64,000 nt of DNA from Diphasiastrum complanatum (lineage: Eukaryota > Streptophyta > Lycopodiopsida > Lycopodiales > Lycopodiaceae), in contig CM055099.1 in NCBI GenBank assembly GCA_029204225.1, forward strand, positions 51,849,298 to 51,913,297. Direction: 5' to 3'. Under the pieces are notes generated by a model. The model had not been told where the DNA came from. It ran no database searches and worked only from the letters and a program-made list of their open reading frames with translations. Below are positions 41,563-54,078 of this stretch, piece after piece. How positions within the stretch are numbered: position 1 is the stretch's first letter; each line of letters starts with the position of its first letter. The position numbers were made by a program, and so were the translations under genes.

Positions 41563-42650
41563 ACAGCCAACAAGAAGATCAGCCAATTGTTATGGGGTGC
41601 AGATACCTGATCTAATATCATAACATCATCAGAAGTATTTTAGATCGTGGCTAATCTGCCACTCTTGTAATTTGTGAACTAGTTGTAGATGTTTAATCTT
41701 TCTAATCTGTAAGTTACAAGAACGTGACATGAAATTGTTCGCGAACTACATATCTTCTGTTTGATGCATATATTGTAAGTCTAATGCTAGTAAGCAAGAC
41801 AATTGTCAGAAGACAAAATATACAAAATACGAATCCACCTGCATGTGAGATAATTCTATAATAGGATCAGTAGATCCAAGTTCCACTGGTAAGCGAGACT
41901 TGAATCCATGAGAGAACAGTATTTCTCTCACACCAACGCACTGCATGGATCTACATGCACTGCTTGAAGAATCAGAAAAAATCAATAGATAATTTTGTAG
42001 CTGTTGTGCACATTATTATTCTAGATGATTGTATGATCTTGTATGCAAATTAGTTTGCTACTATTCGTGTGTCTGATTCACTTATAATTTCGCATCTTGG
42101 TTTGATCTTTGTTGAATGCTACATTATTCTGTTAACGTAGATCAGCTGTGTTTGACTACTCTTTGAAGGATTGTAGGAGTGATACAACCAACAATGACCA
42201 GCGATCACATCTGAATTTCTAACAAACTGATCTTGTTTGCGAATCCTCTCGCTTCGTGATTCGCTTCACTTAGCTTCACTTCGCTTCGCGATCACCTAGC
42301 TACAAGGGTATATCAATTATAGAGCTCACCTAGGTTTCGTTTCGTTTTGTCCTGTTTCATCATGTCTCGTCTCATCTCGTTCAAGAGCTTGATTGATCTT
42401 GTCGTGAATTAATCCGCTTCGTTTCATTACATTTCGTGATCTGTACTTCCAGCATGAATCAATGTCAGTGTTGGTTTCGCTTCGCTTCGTTTCGTTTTGT
42501 TTTCTTCTAGAATTTATCTCATTTTGTTTGGTTGCGTTATCGTTCATGATTTAATTTTGTCAGTTTGTCACCAGAGTTGTTTTGGCTAGAATTTTGCATT
42601 TTTTTGAGTGCATTTTTTCTGCATGTTCTTAGCATCACATTCTATCTAAC
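41563..42650. other. Probable LTR or 3' flank of the preceding copia, with TTCG(C/T)-rich tract
   Basis: TGTTATGGGG at 41589 and ...CTAACA at 42222 could be the ends of a 634-base LTR, but there is no second copy to test it. 42230-42500 is rich in TTCGC/TTCGT (CTTCGCTTCG, TTTCGTTTCGTTTTG), a degenerate pentanucleotide repeat. No gene recognised. Confidence 0.4.
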
Positions 42651-42652
42651 AA

Positions 42653-43411
42653 GATGAATATTACATTAGGAGAATTTCTGAAGCTGGTGCCAAACACAAA
42701 AGAAGTATTAGCACAGAAGTTAACTCAAACTGAACTAGAAGCCCATCAGGAACCACTTTTTTGTGCTAGATTTGAATAATGGGAAAGTGAGCAAAAAAAA
42801 TCACTCCGCCCATACAGCATAAGCAATTTTCTAAAGAAGCAGCCATGATAGATGGAGGTTTGGGAGTTAACTTGATTTCAACAACATTGTTGAATATCTA
42901 ATGCGGGGCCAACCAGACAAGTCACTACCTAAGGCGGATCAGCAAATTCATCAACAACGAATCATACCTGTGACCGACTAGTAAAAAATTGGGGAGTTCA
43001 TTATGACTCTCAAACCTGAGTGAGATTTCATTACTGGATCAAACTTTGGATACACCTATCAATTTTCCATTGAATGTGTTGAACGTAGCTTGGATATCAA
43101 CGGAAACCATACTTGATCCAATTGAAAATGAACTCATTCATGTGAGTCATGCCTTGACTTATGATGACAATGCAGAACTTACTGATGAGCAGATTCTAAA
43201 TCAGATGGATGCTACCAGATTTGGAGTACATGATATGCCTGATGAACCAGTAATAAAATCACCAAAAGCAATTATATTGAAAAAAGACAAGATTACAGGA
43301 CCAATGACGAAGAAACAAGCTAAGCAACATTATATTACGGTCCTAAAATGGGGAAATCCACCTCAAAAGGTTGATTCAAAGAATGTGCCACCTTTATTAA
43401 AGTCATTTTGA
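42653..43411 (+). pseudogene. Ty3/gypsy gag-protease region fragment
   Basis: The ATG at 42653 begins MNITLGEFLKLVPNTKEV; near 42848 comes MIDGGLGVNLIS, a retropepsin-like active-site block with the Ser/Thr after Asp replaced by Gly. The frame 43046-43411 carries LTDEQILNQMDATRFG and KKQAKQHYITVLKWG. I recognise the general layout (retropepsin then the pre-reverse-transcriptase linker) rather than exact family members. It is truncated by L6 copy C. Confidence 0.6.
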
Positions 43412-44060
43412 TAATTAGAAAGTCAATAAAAGGACTTTACGTCTTTTTGCGGGACTTTTAATGTCGTAGGACCTAAATGTCAAGTTAGTGAAACCAAAAT
43501 TGGTTCAAATTCATTCAAATTGGTTCTCTCCAATTATTGAATGGGTTCCCACTATTTTTTAAGTTTGAATAGCTAAGGAGGTAGAAATGGACCAATAGGA
43601 TTTTGAGGCCAGGGTCCTCCTCTCTACCATAAATAGTGCCAAACTCGAGTTTGGAAATCATGTTCATATCCTCATTTCAATACAAGCAGATTGGTTCTCT
43701 TATGGAATGGATTTGTGAATGTCCTTGCTCTCTATCTCTTTTCCTCCATCTCTCATGCCTTTGTTGTGTTTGCTAATTGTTGGATCAGAATGTATTTGGA
43801 ATTGCTATTTCTTATGCTTTTTGTGAGAGAGAAAGGGAGAGAGAGAAAGAGTAAACTATCTTCATTGTGGATTGTAGGGTTAATGGAGTAGTGTTAATGC
43901 TTAGGGTTAATGGATGTTAGAATTAGATGTGGATCTTCCATTCATGTTGAAACCTGAGATATGTTATCACTCTCATGTGAACGAACCTACGCGTGACAAC
44001 TAGCTTCATCTTCTTGATGCTAGATTGCTTGGATCTTGGGTTGAGAATAGGCTAGGACCG
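43412..44060 (+). mobile_element. L6 repeat, copy C (5' end missing)
   Basis: Collinear with 13430-14035: AAAAGGACTTTA, CCTAAATGTCAAGTTAG, GGACCAATAGGATTT, a TATA position changed to CATAAATAG, the CATTTCAATA.AAGCA region and the CCATTCATG.TGAAA stretch. It truncates the gypsy fragment before it. Confidence 0.8.
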
Positions 44061-44693
44061 CACCGATTTTGGAGATGTAAATTGCATTAGAACACTGGAG
44101 GTAGGGCGACCTCAATGAAGTGAAGAGGTGCAAGTGAAAGCTCAGGGAAAGGCTGAGCAAAGCCCAAGATATCTTCATCTTTCCTCTGCTAGGGTTTACA
44201 AGTGGAAAATCAAAGTTCTCTCACATGGGGGATGTTTTTAGGACCTGTAAAAGGATACAGAGGGGCACCCTAGCAGTGCGACGCAGCAGCCAAGAGGTGT
44301 GGATGGCCGTGGGCTATAGGAAGAGCCAGATTTGATTTTGTAGAGGGCTGCCATAGCTAACAAGAAGCTTGAAAGCTTGAGGAAGAGAAGATGAAGGAGG
44401 AGGACCTCGCGAGTCTGCTCGCGCGCGGAGGAGGAGTTTTCTCATAGTGTATAAAGGGGTCCCGCAGACCTAGGATCATGGATCAACACGCAGAAGCAGA
44501 CAGAGCCATTGGATTTGAAGCCATGGTGATCAATGGCTAAGATACATTGCTCAGGGAGCAACCTAGACCGTGAGATTAAAGTGGCCAATGGATGCATTTG
44601 AAAGGGGCCTAAAGGGCAAGGAAGAAAAGAAGTGGCTTTCTTTTCATTAAAAATTTTCAAATCAAAATCCATTGAAGGGAAACGAAGTCCAGA
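44061..44693. other. Unassigned, possible retroelement leader
   Basis: No gene recognised. CTCGCGAGTCTGCTCGCGCG (44407 on) resembles 3806-3835. ATTAAAAAT.TTC.AA occurs at 44644 and 44707. Confidence 0.35.
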
Positions 44694-45186
44694 ATGGACA
44701 CTTCTTCATTAAAAATCTTCGAAACGAAGAACCAGTTCAAAATTGCCATGTATGGACAAGAGGCCATGATGCTTGTAGAATTCTCTGTCCCATCTTTATG
44801 GGTAACCTATGATTTGAAACTGGATGAAAGTCAGATCCTTGCCCATAGGCTATTCCACCTCTATAAGCTTTGCGAAACAATAGTCATTAGTGTGCACGCA
44901 CAACAAGTGCACAAAAGATGTCAACAAGATTGGCATGACTGCCATATTAAGATAAAGGAATTTAAAGTAGGAGATAGAGTCCTTCTCTATCAAACAAAAG
45001 TACATAAGGGCAAACTTAAGTTTACTGGCCAAGGTCCCTATATCATTGGCCAAATCTTTGCCTCAGACCCTCAAAGGCATCCCTTTGGACACAATAGTGA
45101 ACGGGAGTAGATTACGGCGATATCATGAGCCCTGCTATTCCTTAGACATCCACCATCCAGGGGTATGGAAATATCAGCGATATAGG
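44694..45186 (+). pseudogene. Ty3/gypsy integrase C-terminal end
   Basis: MYGQEAMMLVEFSVPSLWV, KLDESQILAHRLFHLYKL, HIKIKEFKVGDRVLLYQ and KGKLKFTGQGPYIIGQI are typical of the end of gypsy integrases. A frameshift near 45060 moves the closing DTI(V)NGSRLRRYHEP stretch into another frame. The catalytic core is not present, so the piece is truncated on its 5' side. Confidence 0.88.
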
Positions 45187-45673
45187 AGACACCACACAAT
45201 CACCCTATCCAATGCCTAAAGACACCTCAACAGTGAAAATCACGAAAGGCATTGAAGAATTGACTGCAACATCAAATCCTTCGATGACACATTCTGAGGC
45301 AAAGGAAACAGATGCTGAACCTGGTGTCCCACCTATGTCGTTCATGGTAAGTGACCCACGAACCACCATTTCATCAATTCTCATCACACCAACCATCAAT
45401 GTCACACTACCCAACACACTCACCCTCACCACTACACCCCCTATTGCCTCCATAAACACACTCCCACTCCCCACCGCACCAATCACAACCACATCTATGC
45501 AATCTCCGACGCATTTTTCAAATGTCTTTGATGCATCCTTCAACATTGAAGAATTCTCACTTTCCGGTCCAGGTGCATCGCACATTTTTCAAGAATGTTT
45601 ACTGCCAGTGCGAGCCTCTATCACCACCTTCCTCAATCTCTTCCAGACCCTGCAATCCGAGGGGGCATCATCT

Positions 45674-46110
<437 letters not shown>

Positions 46111-46111
46111 G

Positions 46112-46130
46112 TGGCGCCGTTGCTGGAGAT
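46112..46130 (+). other. Primer binding site (tRNA-Asp type)
   Basis: TGGCGCCGTTGCTGGAGAT matches the complement of the plant tRNA-Asp 3' end (TGGCGCCGTTGCCGGGGAT) at 17 of 19 positions, the usual primer of several plant gypsy lineages. Confidence 0.85.
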
Positions 46131-48744
46131 AGAGACTACTAGCTTTTTTAGTTGATGTTTAGTTGTTTTTAGAGCTATTTTTTCGATTTTTAGTGAGTTA
46201 GAGATGGAGGCAATTTAGTGTGATTTTTTGTTTTTCTTGTTGTTAATCTATTGAAAACTAGCATAGGAGGTGTTTGGAGGTAGAGGAGGCCTAAAACAAC
46301 ATCTAACAACTTGACAATCAGCACACCATCACAAAAATCCATAAAAATCTAAAAATATATAATTTTGGAGGGAAAAACTAGCAAAAAAAAACATCAGATT
46401 TTGATTAAAAAAAACCACTGGAACCAATCTTTGCCTAGCTGACAATAGCCTAAGAACACTATTCGGGACCTCAATAGCACTCGATGAGAGTTACTTCCCA
46501 CCCAGTTTGTAGAAAAGCTGAAAAAACCAAAAAAAAAAAAATCCAAAAACCTCTTGTAAAACTAAAAAAATAATTTGAACTACTCAGAAACCATCGCCAC
46601 TCCTGCTGAAACTAGTTCTCAGTTGGACAAGATTACAAACGAGTTTGCGAGAGTTATCTAGCAATACAGAAGCCTTGCGAAGGTTTTTTAGCTCCAGAAC
46701 TTCCCATTCTTGTCCAAAATCCTCGTAGACTTCAATTTTTCAATTTTTTGTTACAACTAACCTTCGCCACTCCTATTGAAGCTTCCTCACATTGAGTGTA
46801 GCTTACAGATGAGTCTGCGAGAGTTCTTACTGCTACAATAAGCTGTGCAAGAGTTTCAAAGTTTTCGAGTAATTTTACAAGGAAAACTGAAGTTGTTGTC
46901 AAATCCGTGAACCCTCGTAGAAGTAACCTTCACAATCTTGTCCATTTTTTTTTTTTTTTACTGGCTCTCTCAAAGAGAACTTTATGTGCAATGTAAGAAC
47001 TTTTTGTGATATATTCTGCATTTTAATAAATTGGTTTTGCTTAGAAATGTTATAAAGGAGCATATTGTTAGTGAGTCCCACTCACGAGTCAAAAAAAAGA
47101 AAGATACCAAGTAGACTACATGCAATCACAAACCATAAGCAAACAACAAAAGTAAGGTATGATCCATGTGGCCTTGTCATACACACTTTTTCATTTTTTT
47201 TAATTCATGTGATGCATTCAAATCAGAACAATGACTCGAGTATATTATTGTACCAAGAGACAATTGGAGCAAGTCATTTCCATATACACTTGATGATTTA
47301 CAATACGCAATTTAAAAATGCTAACTTGCAATGATAAAAGTTGGCTTTATCTAGTTTTGCACATGGACAGCTTTTCAAAGTACGTGATCATCACCATCTT
47401 AGAACTACTACAACTATATTCTAAAGAATAACAGGGTTGACTCCTCTTAGTGGCCAATGATCCTCAACACTAAATTGGGTATTGTTTAATTAATTAGAGC
47501 AACTACGATACTGCACTTGCACAATTTGTATTAATTGAGTAGAGGAGGGTGCTAATAACAACTAATAGGGCAAAACATGTTATTACAAGGTAAGCATATG
47601 CAGAAATGTGGACACGTATCAAACTGATTTGTAGCCCAAGTTTGTTGATGAAAGAGAGAACCACGAGGACGTATGCCTGCTTCAGAATGAGATAGATGAA
47701 ATTAGCCCAACCAAATTGCATGTGAACTATTATTACTACATGGAACACCACACAAGACAAAGCATGAAACTTCTACATTATAAAATGGATAATCTTTGGC
47801 CAACCAAAAAACAAGACCATAATGAGCAGGCCATTTGTTGAAAGAAAAAAAGGAGAAACTAGCAACTACCATGATTAGCGCTCTCCATAGCCTCATTAAT
47901 TGAAATTGCCAACATGAGATACAAGAATAGAATGAGGAACAGCTTTGATGGTGTTGTTTGACACAAACTTCGCCTTGGCATAGCCATGGTCTTCATGAAT
48001 GATCTAAATCAATTGCTCTATTCAAGGAGCAATGGATCAATGATGTGTATGTGTTTGTTGAAGGGAGGAAGGGAGAGTTAAGTAAGGCCCGATTGCCGGG
48101 GGGGGGGGGGGGGGGTTGGTGTGTCTCAGTGCAAGTTCTTCAACAACATGACAAAAATGCTCTCAAGGAAGGGTGATTTACAATATCAGTAAATGGGGTC
48201 CAAAGAGATAACATGATTGAGCACTTGCTATTAAGGAAAACTACATAATTTGTTTAGCATAATGACACCTAGCATGTTCTCCATCTCAAGATTCACAATA
48301 GCATAATAGCTCAATGGGAGTTTAGCCACACCATGAGATAGTGCTAAAGGGGAAGATTTCCAAAATAGTATGTAGTCCATTTTGTGATTCCCAGTGCAAG
48401 GTCTTCAACAACATGACAAAAATATTCTTAAGGTAGGGTCATTTAGAATATCAATAATTGAGCACTTGACATTAAGGAAAACTATGGACTTTGATTTAGC
48501 ACAATGACACTTAGTGTGTTCTCCATCTCAAGATTTACGACAAATGAGGCCCGAGGCCCACAAGCCTTCCACGACATAATGCAAGGTGAGAAGGTGAAGA
48601 GAGAATGCACATTCTCGAGAAAAGAACTTTAAAAGACACAAGGTAACATTCAACGATGCTTAGAAATCATCTTCACTTAATGCAAAGGAATGGCAACAAA
48701 AAAAGTTGCCCATTATGCGAACAAAAGGACAACCTAGAAGACAA
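46131..48744. other. Gypsy leader and unassigned sequence with tandem duplications
   Basis: No gene recognised. 46590-46930 holds two diverged copies (period about 170) of a block with CGCCACTCCT.(T/C)TGAA and GAGT.TGCGAGAGTT. 48098-48115 is G18. 48125-48291 and 48389-48535 are two copies of a block starting AGTGCAAG.TCTTCAACAAC (period about 263). Frames here are short and unremarkable. Confidence 0.5.
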
Positions 48745-49395
48745 CCTTTGTGCAACATGAAGGGTGACCAAAAAATCGTCATTTTCATGGTATTAGAAGT
48801 GGGAAAAAAAATTGGCTTTTGTGCAAACGAAAGTGAGAGCAAAAGCCGCCCTTTATGCAAAAGAAAGGACATCAATAGATTGCTATATATGAAAAAGACA
48901 AACCACAAAAAAAAAAATCACTTTTTATCTGGAAATGGTGATCAAAATGTCACTTTCAATGTGGCAAATGAATGGCATCCCAAAATTTGCCCTTCATTCT
49001 GCATTACTATGTTTTTTGACATCAATCTATAAAATAATTCATCACATACATGACAATCATAACATAAAAAGTATACCAGATGTGACCACTACAACATTTG
49101 TGCATCACACATTAACCATATGTTATCTCGATTCACAACCAAATCCTTTACACTTCAAAAAAAAAATCATGTTTGTGTCCAAAATGAGAAAATATGACTC
49201 TTTGGTTTCAACAGAAAAATAAGCTTGCATATAGTACATATATGTTATTGGCATACACAACTCATTAAAATACTTGTCAAAGAATACTACATATTTCATT
49301 GTAGGCTTTTCTCTCTTAACATGCATGTTTGATGCATGAATTTTCTAAAAAACTCATCACTACAACATCCAACTAAAAAGCCCCTAATTGAGCAC
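48745..49395 (-). repeat. Dispersed repeat, copy 2
   Basis: Reverse-complement partner of 2276-2955, about 80% alike, with several small indels. Ends at GAGCACATAAA, matching TATGTGCTC at 2272. Confidence 0.75.
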
Positions 49396-49409
49396 ATAAA
49401 TTATCATTT

Positions 49410-49860
49410 ATGGAATTTCACAATAAGTCGTTAATGCCCAAACTATGGGAAATCGTCACAGGACTTCAACGAATTTCCAATTCTAATGAGCAAGCCATTG
49501 CTAAATGGAAACTCAAGGATGGAAAGATATTTGGCTTTATCATTTTGAATACATTAAACATGCAGATTGGCCATGTCAGTCAAGCCCAATCTTCCAAGGA
49601 AGTGTGGCACATACTGAACACACTTTACGAAGTGAGGGACGTCACATCTAAATTGCATCTGAGGAGAAAATTCTTTTCTCTCATAATGTTAGAAAATAAT
49701 TCTCTTCAAAATCACATAAATCAATTCAAGACTATGTTAGAGAAATGGCAGGCCATAGGTTCAGTCATCAAAGATTCATATGTCGTTATGACCTTATTGT
49801 CTAACTTGTGCCGTCATCGATTGAAAATTGGGTGATGGTCATTTCAACATCTTAAATATT
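49410..49860 (+). pseudogene. Copia gag fragment (UBN2 type)
   Basis: KLWEIVTGLQR, SSKEVWHILNTLYE, LHLRRKFFSL, NHINQFKTMLEKW and VIKDSYVVMTLLSNL are a standard copia gag core; a shift near 49815 leads to IENWVMVIS. It is closest in feel to the C2 gag remnant (ENWVMI, MTLLSSMPS) and supplies the part C2 has lost. No LTR or pol adjoins it. Confidence 0.82.
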
Positions 49861-50171
49861 TCGAACTCCAAACCTTGTAGGATCCATATGATTTAGATTC
49901 TGCTCATCAATAAGCTCAACATCCAAAAACATCAAGTACACTATTTTTAAACAATTTTCACACATGTTAGTGTGTCCTAATTATTTTACAAGTTTGGCCT
50001 CCAAATTGCCAAAAATAAACAAGCCCCTAGTTGCCAAATTTTGACATGGTCTATGTCTAGGGTTCAGCCATTTCATGTGCATTATTTGCCATAAGCTTGA
50101 AAGACAAAGAGAGTGTTGAAGGGCATCCAAAACTGCAAATTGAAAGTAGTAGAGGAAGTCGCAAAACATAG

Positions 50172-50233
<62 letters not shown>

Positions 50234-50286
50234 CACACACACACGCGCGCGCGCACTTACAGGCGCGCGCGCACACACACACACAC
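50172..50286. repeat. Compound (CT)30 and (CA)n/(CG)n tract
   Basis: (CT)30 at 50172-50231, then CACACACACA CGCGCGCGC, a short ACTTACAG break and GCGCGCGCGCACACACAC. The second part is alternating purine-pyrimidine and nearly self-complementary, hence prone to Z-DNA or hairpins. Confidence 0.95.
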
Positions 50287-50325
50287 ATGGAGCCACATTA
50301 ATGCACTTTCCTGCGGGTTCGCAAA

Positions 50326-50943
50326 ATGAGGATGTTCATAGTATGGGTTTTGCTACTTGCTACATGCAGCCCACAATCAGCTGCAGCTACCTCTATAGGT
50401 GTAACGAATTTTGTAGAAGGTACCATAGCTGTGAGGTGCTTTTCTGAGACAAGAGACTTGGAAAAAACTTGATGAAACAAGGAGAGACGCTTCACTGGAG
50501 CTTTGTGGGCTACATCTGGACAATTTACCAATGCAAGTTCGAATGGAATGGTAAAAGCATGATGCAAGAAGATGCGTGGAGCTTCAGCACTTTAAGTATA
50601 ACAGTCTTTTTGTTCCTTCCTTTTTTCCCTCACATGTTACACATCATTATGCATCAATATACAGGAGATGTCCACTGAATTTGTGCCTTTCTTTTTTTGT
50701 TTCTGCGTGCTGTATTCTGATTTGTGTCTGCTGGCAGCACATAGTCAACAGTCGTTTCTCTCTGTGAGAAATGCATATAGATTAATTTTATTGATTATTC
50801 ACGGTGATCGTGTTTGGTTTCTTTGCAGCGAAAGGGATCGATTAATCAGACGTATTGGGTTTTTGCAGACGGGCTCTATTTCAAGAAATCGGATACAGAT
50901 CCGGCGGTGTTGTTACAAAAATGGAGCTGGAGAGTATCACTAG
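50326..50943 (+). pseudogene. Plant S-protein homologue (self-incompatibility S1 family), one frameshift
   Basis: The ATG at 50326 gives a secretion signal (MRMFIVWVLLLATCSPQSAAA), then TNFVEGTIAVRCFSETRDLEK, as in mature S1-family proteins. A six-A run (50462-50467) is one base short, giving a TGA at 50470. In the next frame the family core follows: MKQGETLHWSFVGYIWTIYQC and FEWNGK. A second segment, 50829-50930, after a TTTGCAG acceptor reads YWVFADGLYF ... LLQKWSW, like the family C-terminus. The donor near 50592 or 50605 is uncertain. Known members are small secreted proteins (Papaver S determinants and many SPH of unknown role). The usual C-terminal Cys pair is not evident. A base error or one mutation could explain the break. 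Confidence 0.65.
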
Positions 50944-51237
50944 GAGTATTTTGATGGCTTTAGTTTTTTAGGTAGAACTTCTTTGTTGGCCTAAATTGTG
51001 ACGTCATGATATTTTGTGGATTATCATAAACTTGTGTTTTCTCTTGGAGAGAAGCTAGAAGGAGTTTGTGGCCGGAACTTGCAAAGAGTGACTAAAATAC
51101 TGGCTGTTTCTGAAGGCAAGGGTTTCCATAGAGAAAACTGAAGATCTCTCTCTACAGGCAAGCTTTTTGGATGATGTAAAAGGCTGATGCTAAGCAGAAC
51201 CAAGGAGGCTGTGGAGAGGTAGGAGCGCGCTGGATCG
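50944..51237. other. Flank of C4
   Basis: No gene recognised. Ends with GATCG, the left target-site bases of C4. Confidence 0.5.
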
Positions 51238-51710
51238 TGTTGGTTCGTGAAATGGAAATTATCAGCTCTGATACCAATCTGTTGACGCTTAGATGTTGAT
51301 GCCAATTGCTAAAACAAAATTTTTATCAACGAGATCGTGGATTACTTAGACGGAGATTGCGAGCTGTTCTTTTGTGTTGAATAAGATTATCAATGTAGGA
51401 GTCTTAGACTTCCATGAAAGAGAGATCGCGTAAATGAATAGGCGTTTAAGATAGCCATGTAATCCTCTATTGCTGATAACCTAACATGAAGAGAATGTAG
51501 AAATAACTTAGGCGTTAGAGACATCCATACATTTCTCTGATAATGATGTTTGTGTAAGAGAGAGTTAGTTTCATTCAACAAGAATGAAAAGATGTAGAAC
51601 AGTCACGAATCTGTATAATAATGTTGTAAAACAACAATCAGATCACAATACAATTGCGCTGATAAGCGCGTGGTCCTAATTACAGACTCAAAACAATTGC
51701 TAAAGTTTTG

Positions 51711-51805
<95 letters not shown>

Positions 51806-52375
51806 TAACTTTGAGGAGTCAGCTACTGAAAGACCAATTTTGGTAGTAGATCTATCTCTCTGATCTTTTGATTATCATCCTTCATTGATTCAATTGCTCA
51901 TTTACATATACAGCAACTGGAAGATCTTGTATTATTCTAGCTTTACATTTAGTAGATCGCTTAGTAGTTGATTTAACTGACTAATTAGAATAGTTGTTAT
52001 TGAAGCGTGAAGACATAGACAGTCTGTACTTGGAATCCTGTGTATTTCTGCTGAGTGTCACATTTTTTGCATTTTTTTTCACGAAGTAATGTCGCATTTT
52101 TGGAAGTGTCTGAAATGGCCTAAAAACCGACTCAACACAAAGTGTCGCAAATACTTAGTTGCTCAGGATGGGCCGAAGGTGGAAAGGCGGCAGTGTTGGG
52201 TTTTGGCGACAGTGTCAGGTTTTTCCCTGTTAGAAATTGCAAGAAAAAATATAGACTGTAGCGACAATCAGTCTAAAAATGCAGACTATTGAAAAACAGT
52301 TTATTTTCTGCAGGTTTCATTTGAGAGAGAGAAATTGAGAGAAGGAAGAAGGGCTATTGGGATGAGTAGGAGTTA
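51238..52375 (-). mobile_element. C4 3' LTR, start truncated
   Basis: About 1.14 kb including (CT)n at 51712-51800. It lacks the first 15 or so bases of the LTR (TGTTGGAATTTTATC) and the polypurine tract: coding sequence (LADILTKAIV-like tail at 52376-52415) runs directly into TAACTCC of the LTR. Confidence 0.88.
51712..51800. repeat. (CT)n in the C4 3' LTR, 89 bases
   Basis: Same LTR position as 56591-56729, which is 139 bases long; the tract has changed length since insertion. Confidence 0.97.
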
Positions 52376-53183
52376 TTAGACAATGGCTTTGTCAAAATAT
52401 CAGCCAACATATTGTCTGTATAACAGTAACTTAGTAGTACATCTTTATTTTGAACTTTCTCATTAAGGAAATGAAACTGAACTTCTATATGCTTAGTTCT
52501 ATTATGAGTACATGGATTCAGGGATAGAGCTATGCAGCTCTGATTATCTCACTGGAGTATTGTTGGACCGATTGGTGGAAATTGTAGATCTTGTAGTAGT
52601 CTTCTTAGCCAAATTATCTCCTTCACTGCTGATGTAGCTGCAACATATTCAAATTCTGTAGAGGACAACGAAATGCATTTCTGCTTTCTACTGTTTTATG
52701 AAACGGGCCCTCCTGCAAGGAAACAAATATAAGTTGATATGAATTTTCTGGTATCCACATCTCTTGCCCAATCTAAATCTGAATATGTGATCAATGTGAG
52801 TGCAGCTTGTGTATTACCATTGTAGCTCCATACTACTTTGAAGCTTGAATGTATCTCAGTACTCTTTGCAGAGCTTTCCAGTGTTGTAAGCCTGGATTGG
52901 ACATGTATTGAGACAGTGTGCTTACTGCATATGCTAGATCAGGTCGTGTGTAGATCATAGAATACATTATAGATCATATGACGGACTGATAAGGATACCT
53001 ACACATTTCTTGCTGATCTGCTTGAGTTCTGGGGCACATGTCTTTGGACAGCTTAGATCCTGGATCCATAGGTGTGTCTATGGGCTTGTAGTCCTCCATG
53101 CCATATTTGCAAAGTACATTGATTAAATAGGACTCTTGGCTTATAGCGATCCTTCTGCTTACACGATCTCTGCTGATCTCCAT
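52376..53183 (-). pseudogene. C4 reverse transcriptase end and RNase H
   Basis: 53183-52974: YLINVLCKYGMEDYKPIDTP and CPRTQADQQEMCRYPYQS. Then in broken frames YTRPDLAYAVSTLSQYMSNPG, a decayed acidic block (DWARDVDTRKF) and the LADIL tail near 52400. Confidence 0.82.
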
Positions 53184-53254
53184 ACTGAGTAGGTAATGGA
53201 CTGGGCCTAAATCAGAGTCATCTCAAATTCTGATGAAAGCGGAGATTTGGTTTC

Positions 53255-53860
53255 CTATAATAACTGATTTGAATTGCTGATAAAGGGATCATCAACGTAT
53301 AATGTTGTTATAACATAGCTTGACTCTTTACGCTTGAGATATACATTAGAGTCTGCGGAGCAAGAAGTGAAATTATGCTGCAATAAGAAGTGATTGATTC
53401 TATCATACCAGGCCCTAGGATCTTGCTTGAGGCCATACAGTGCCTTGTGCAATCTATATACCAAATGTTCTTGGCCTTAAAGGATGTAACCTTCTTGTTG
53501 ATAAATGAATATGTCTTCTTGTATATATCCGTGAAAGAACGTTGTTTGGATGTCCATCTGGTAAATGTCCAGATCCTCTGTAGCAACTATAGCCAGCAAG
53601 GTGCGAATAGATTGATGCTTTGCCACTGGACTGAAGGTGTCAATGTAATCTATTCCATAAACTTGCTCAAATCCTTTAACCACTATTCGAGCTTTCCATT
53701 TGGATATTGATCCATTTGGCTTAAGCGTTAGCTTGAAGATCCATTTAGAGTCAATAGGCTTTATACCTGCAGGAGGATTGACAAGACTCCAAGTCATGCT
53801 CTTCGTCAAGGAATGGTATTCAGCATCCATGGCAGCTTTCCATTCGTCTGCATTGGGCAT
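53255..53860 (-). pseudogene. C4 reverse transcriptase
   Basis: 53860-53477: EWKAAMDAEYHSLTK, SKWIFKLTLKPNGS, KARIVVKGFEQVYGIDY, DTFSPVAK and YQMDIQTTFFHG (first Asp). Then a shift and 53464-53255: YRLHKALYGLKQDPRAWYD and TTLYVDDPFI (YVDD catalytic motif). One frameshift separates the two halves. Confidence 0.88.
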
Positions 53861-54078
53861 TGACAGTCTGCAACAGTGGCAGGTTCATCATGACTGATGA
53901 ACGCTTGAGAGACAAAACAATCAGATTGTTGTCGTTGTCTTGCAGACCTTCTAATTGCAGGTGCTTGAGTGAATGTTTCTCTTGGGTAGATGACATGGAT
54001 GGCTTCTGAATCAGCTTGTGGTTGAACAGTCGTGGATCTAGGCCCATCGATGGTGAGTGGAGCTGTTGGGACAAACTC

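Noticed and set aside
41589-42222. Firm LTR call after the copia pol end
   Set aside because: Ends look right (TGTTAT...TAACA) but there is no second copy, polypurine tract or target duplication to confirm it.
45205-45585. 126-codon minus-strand frame
   Set aside because: Antisense shadow of the plus frame at 45212-45706, which starts at ATG and follows gypsy integrase.
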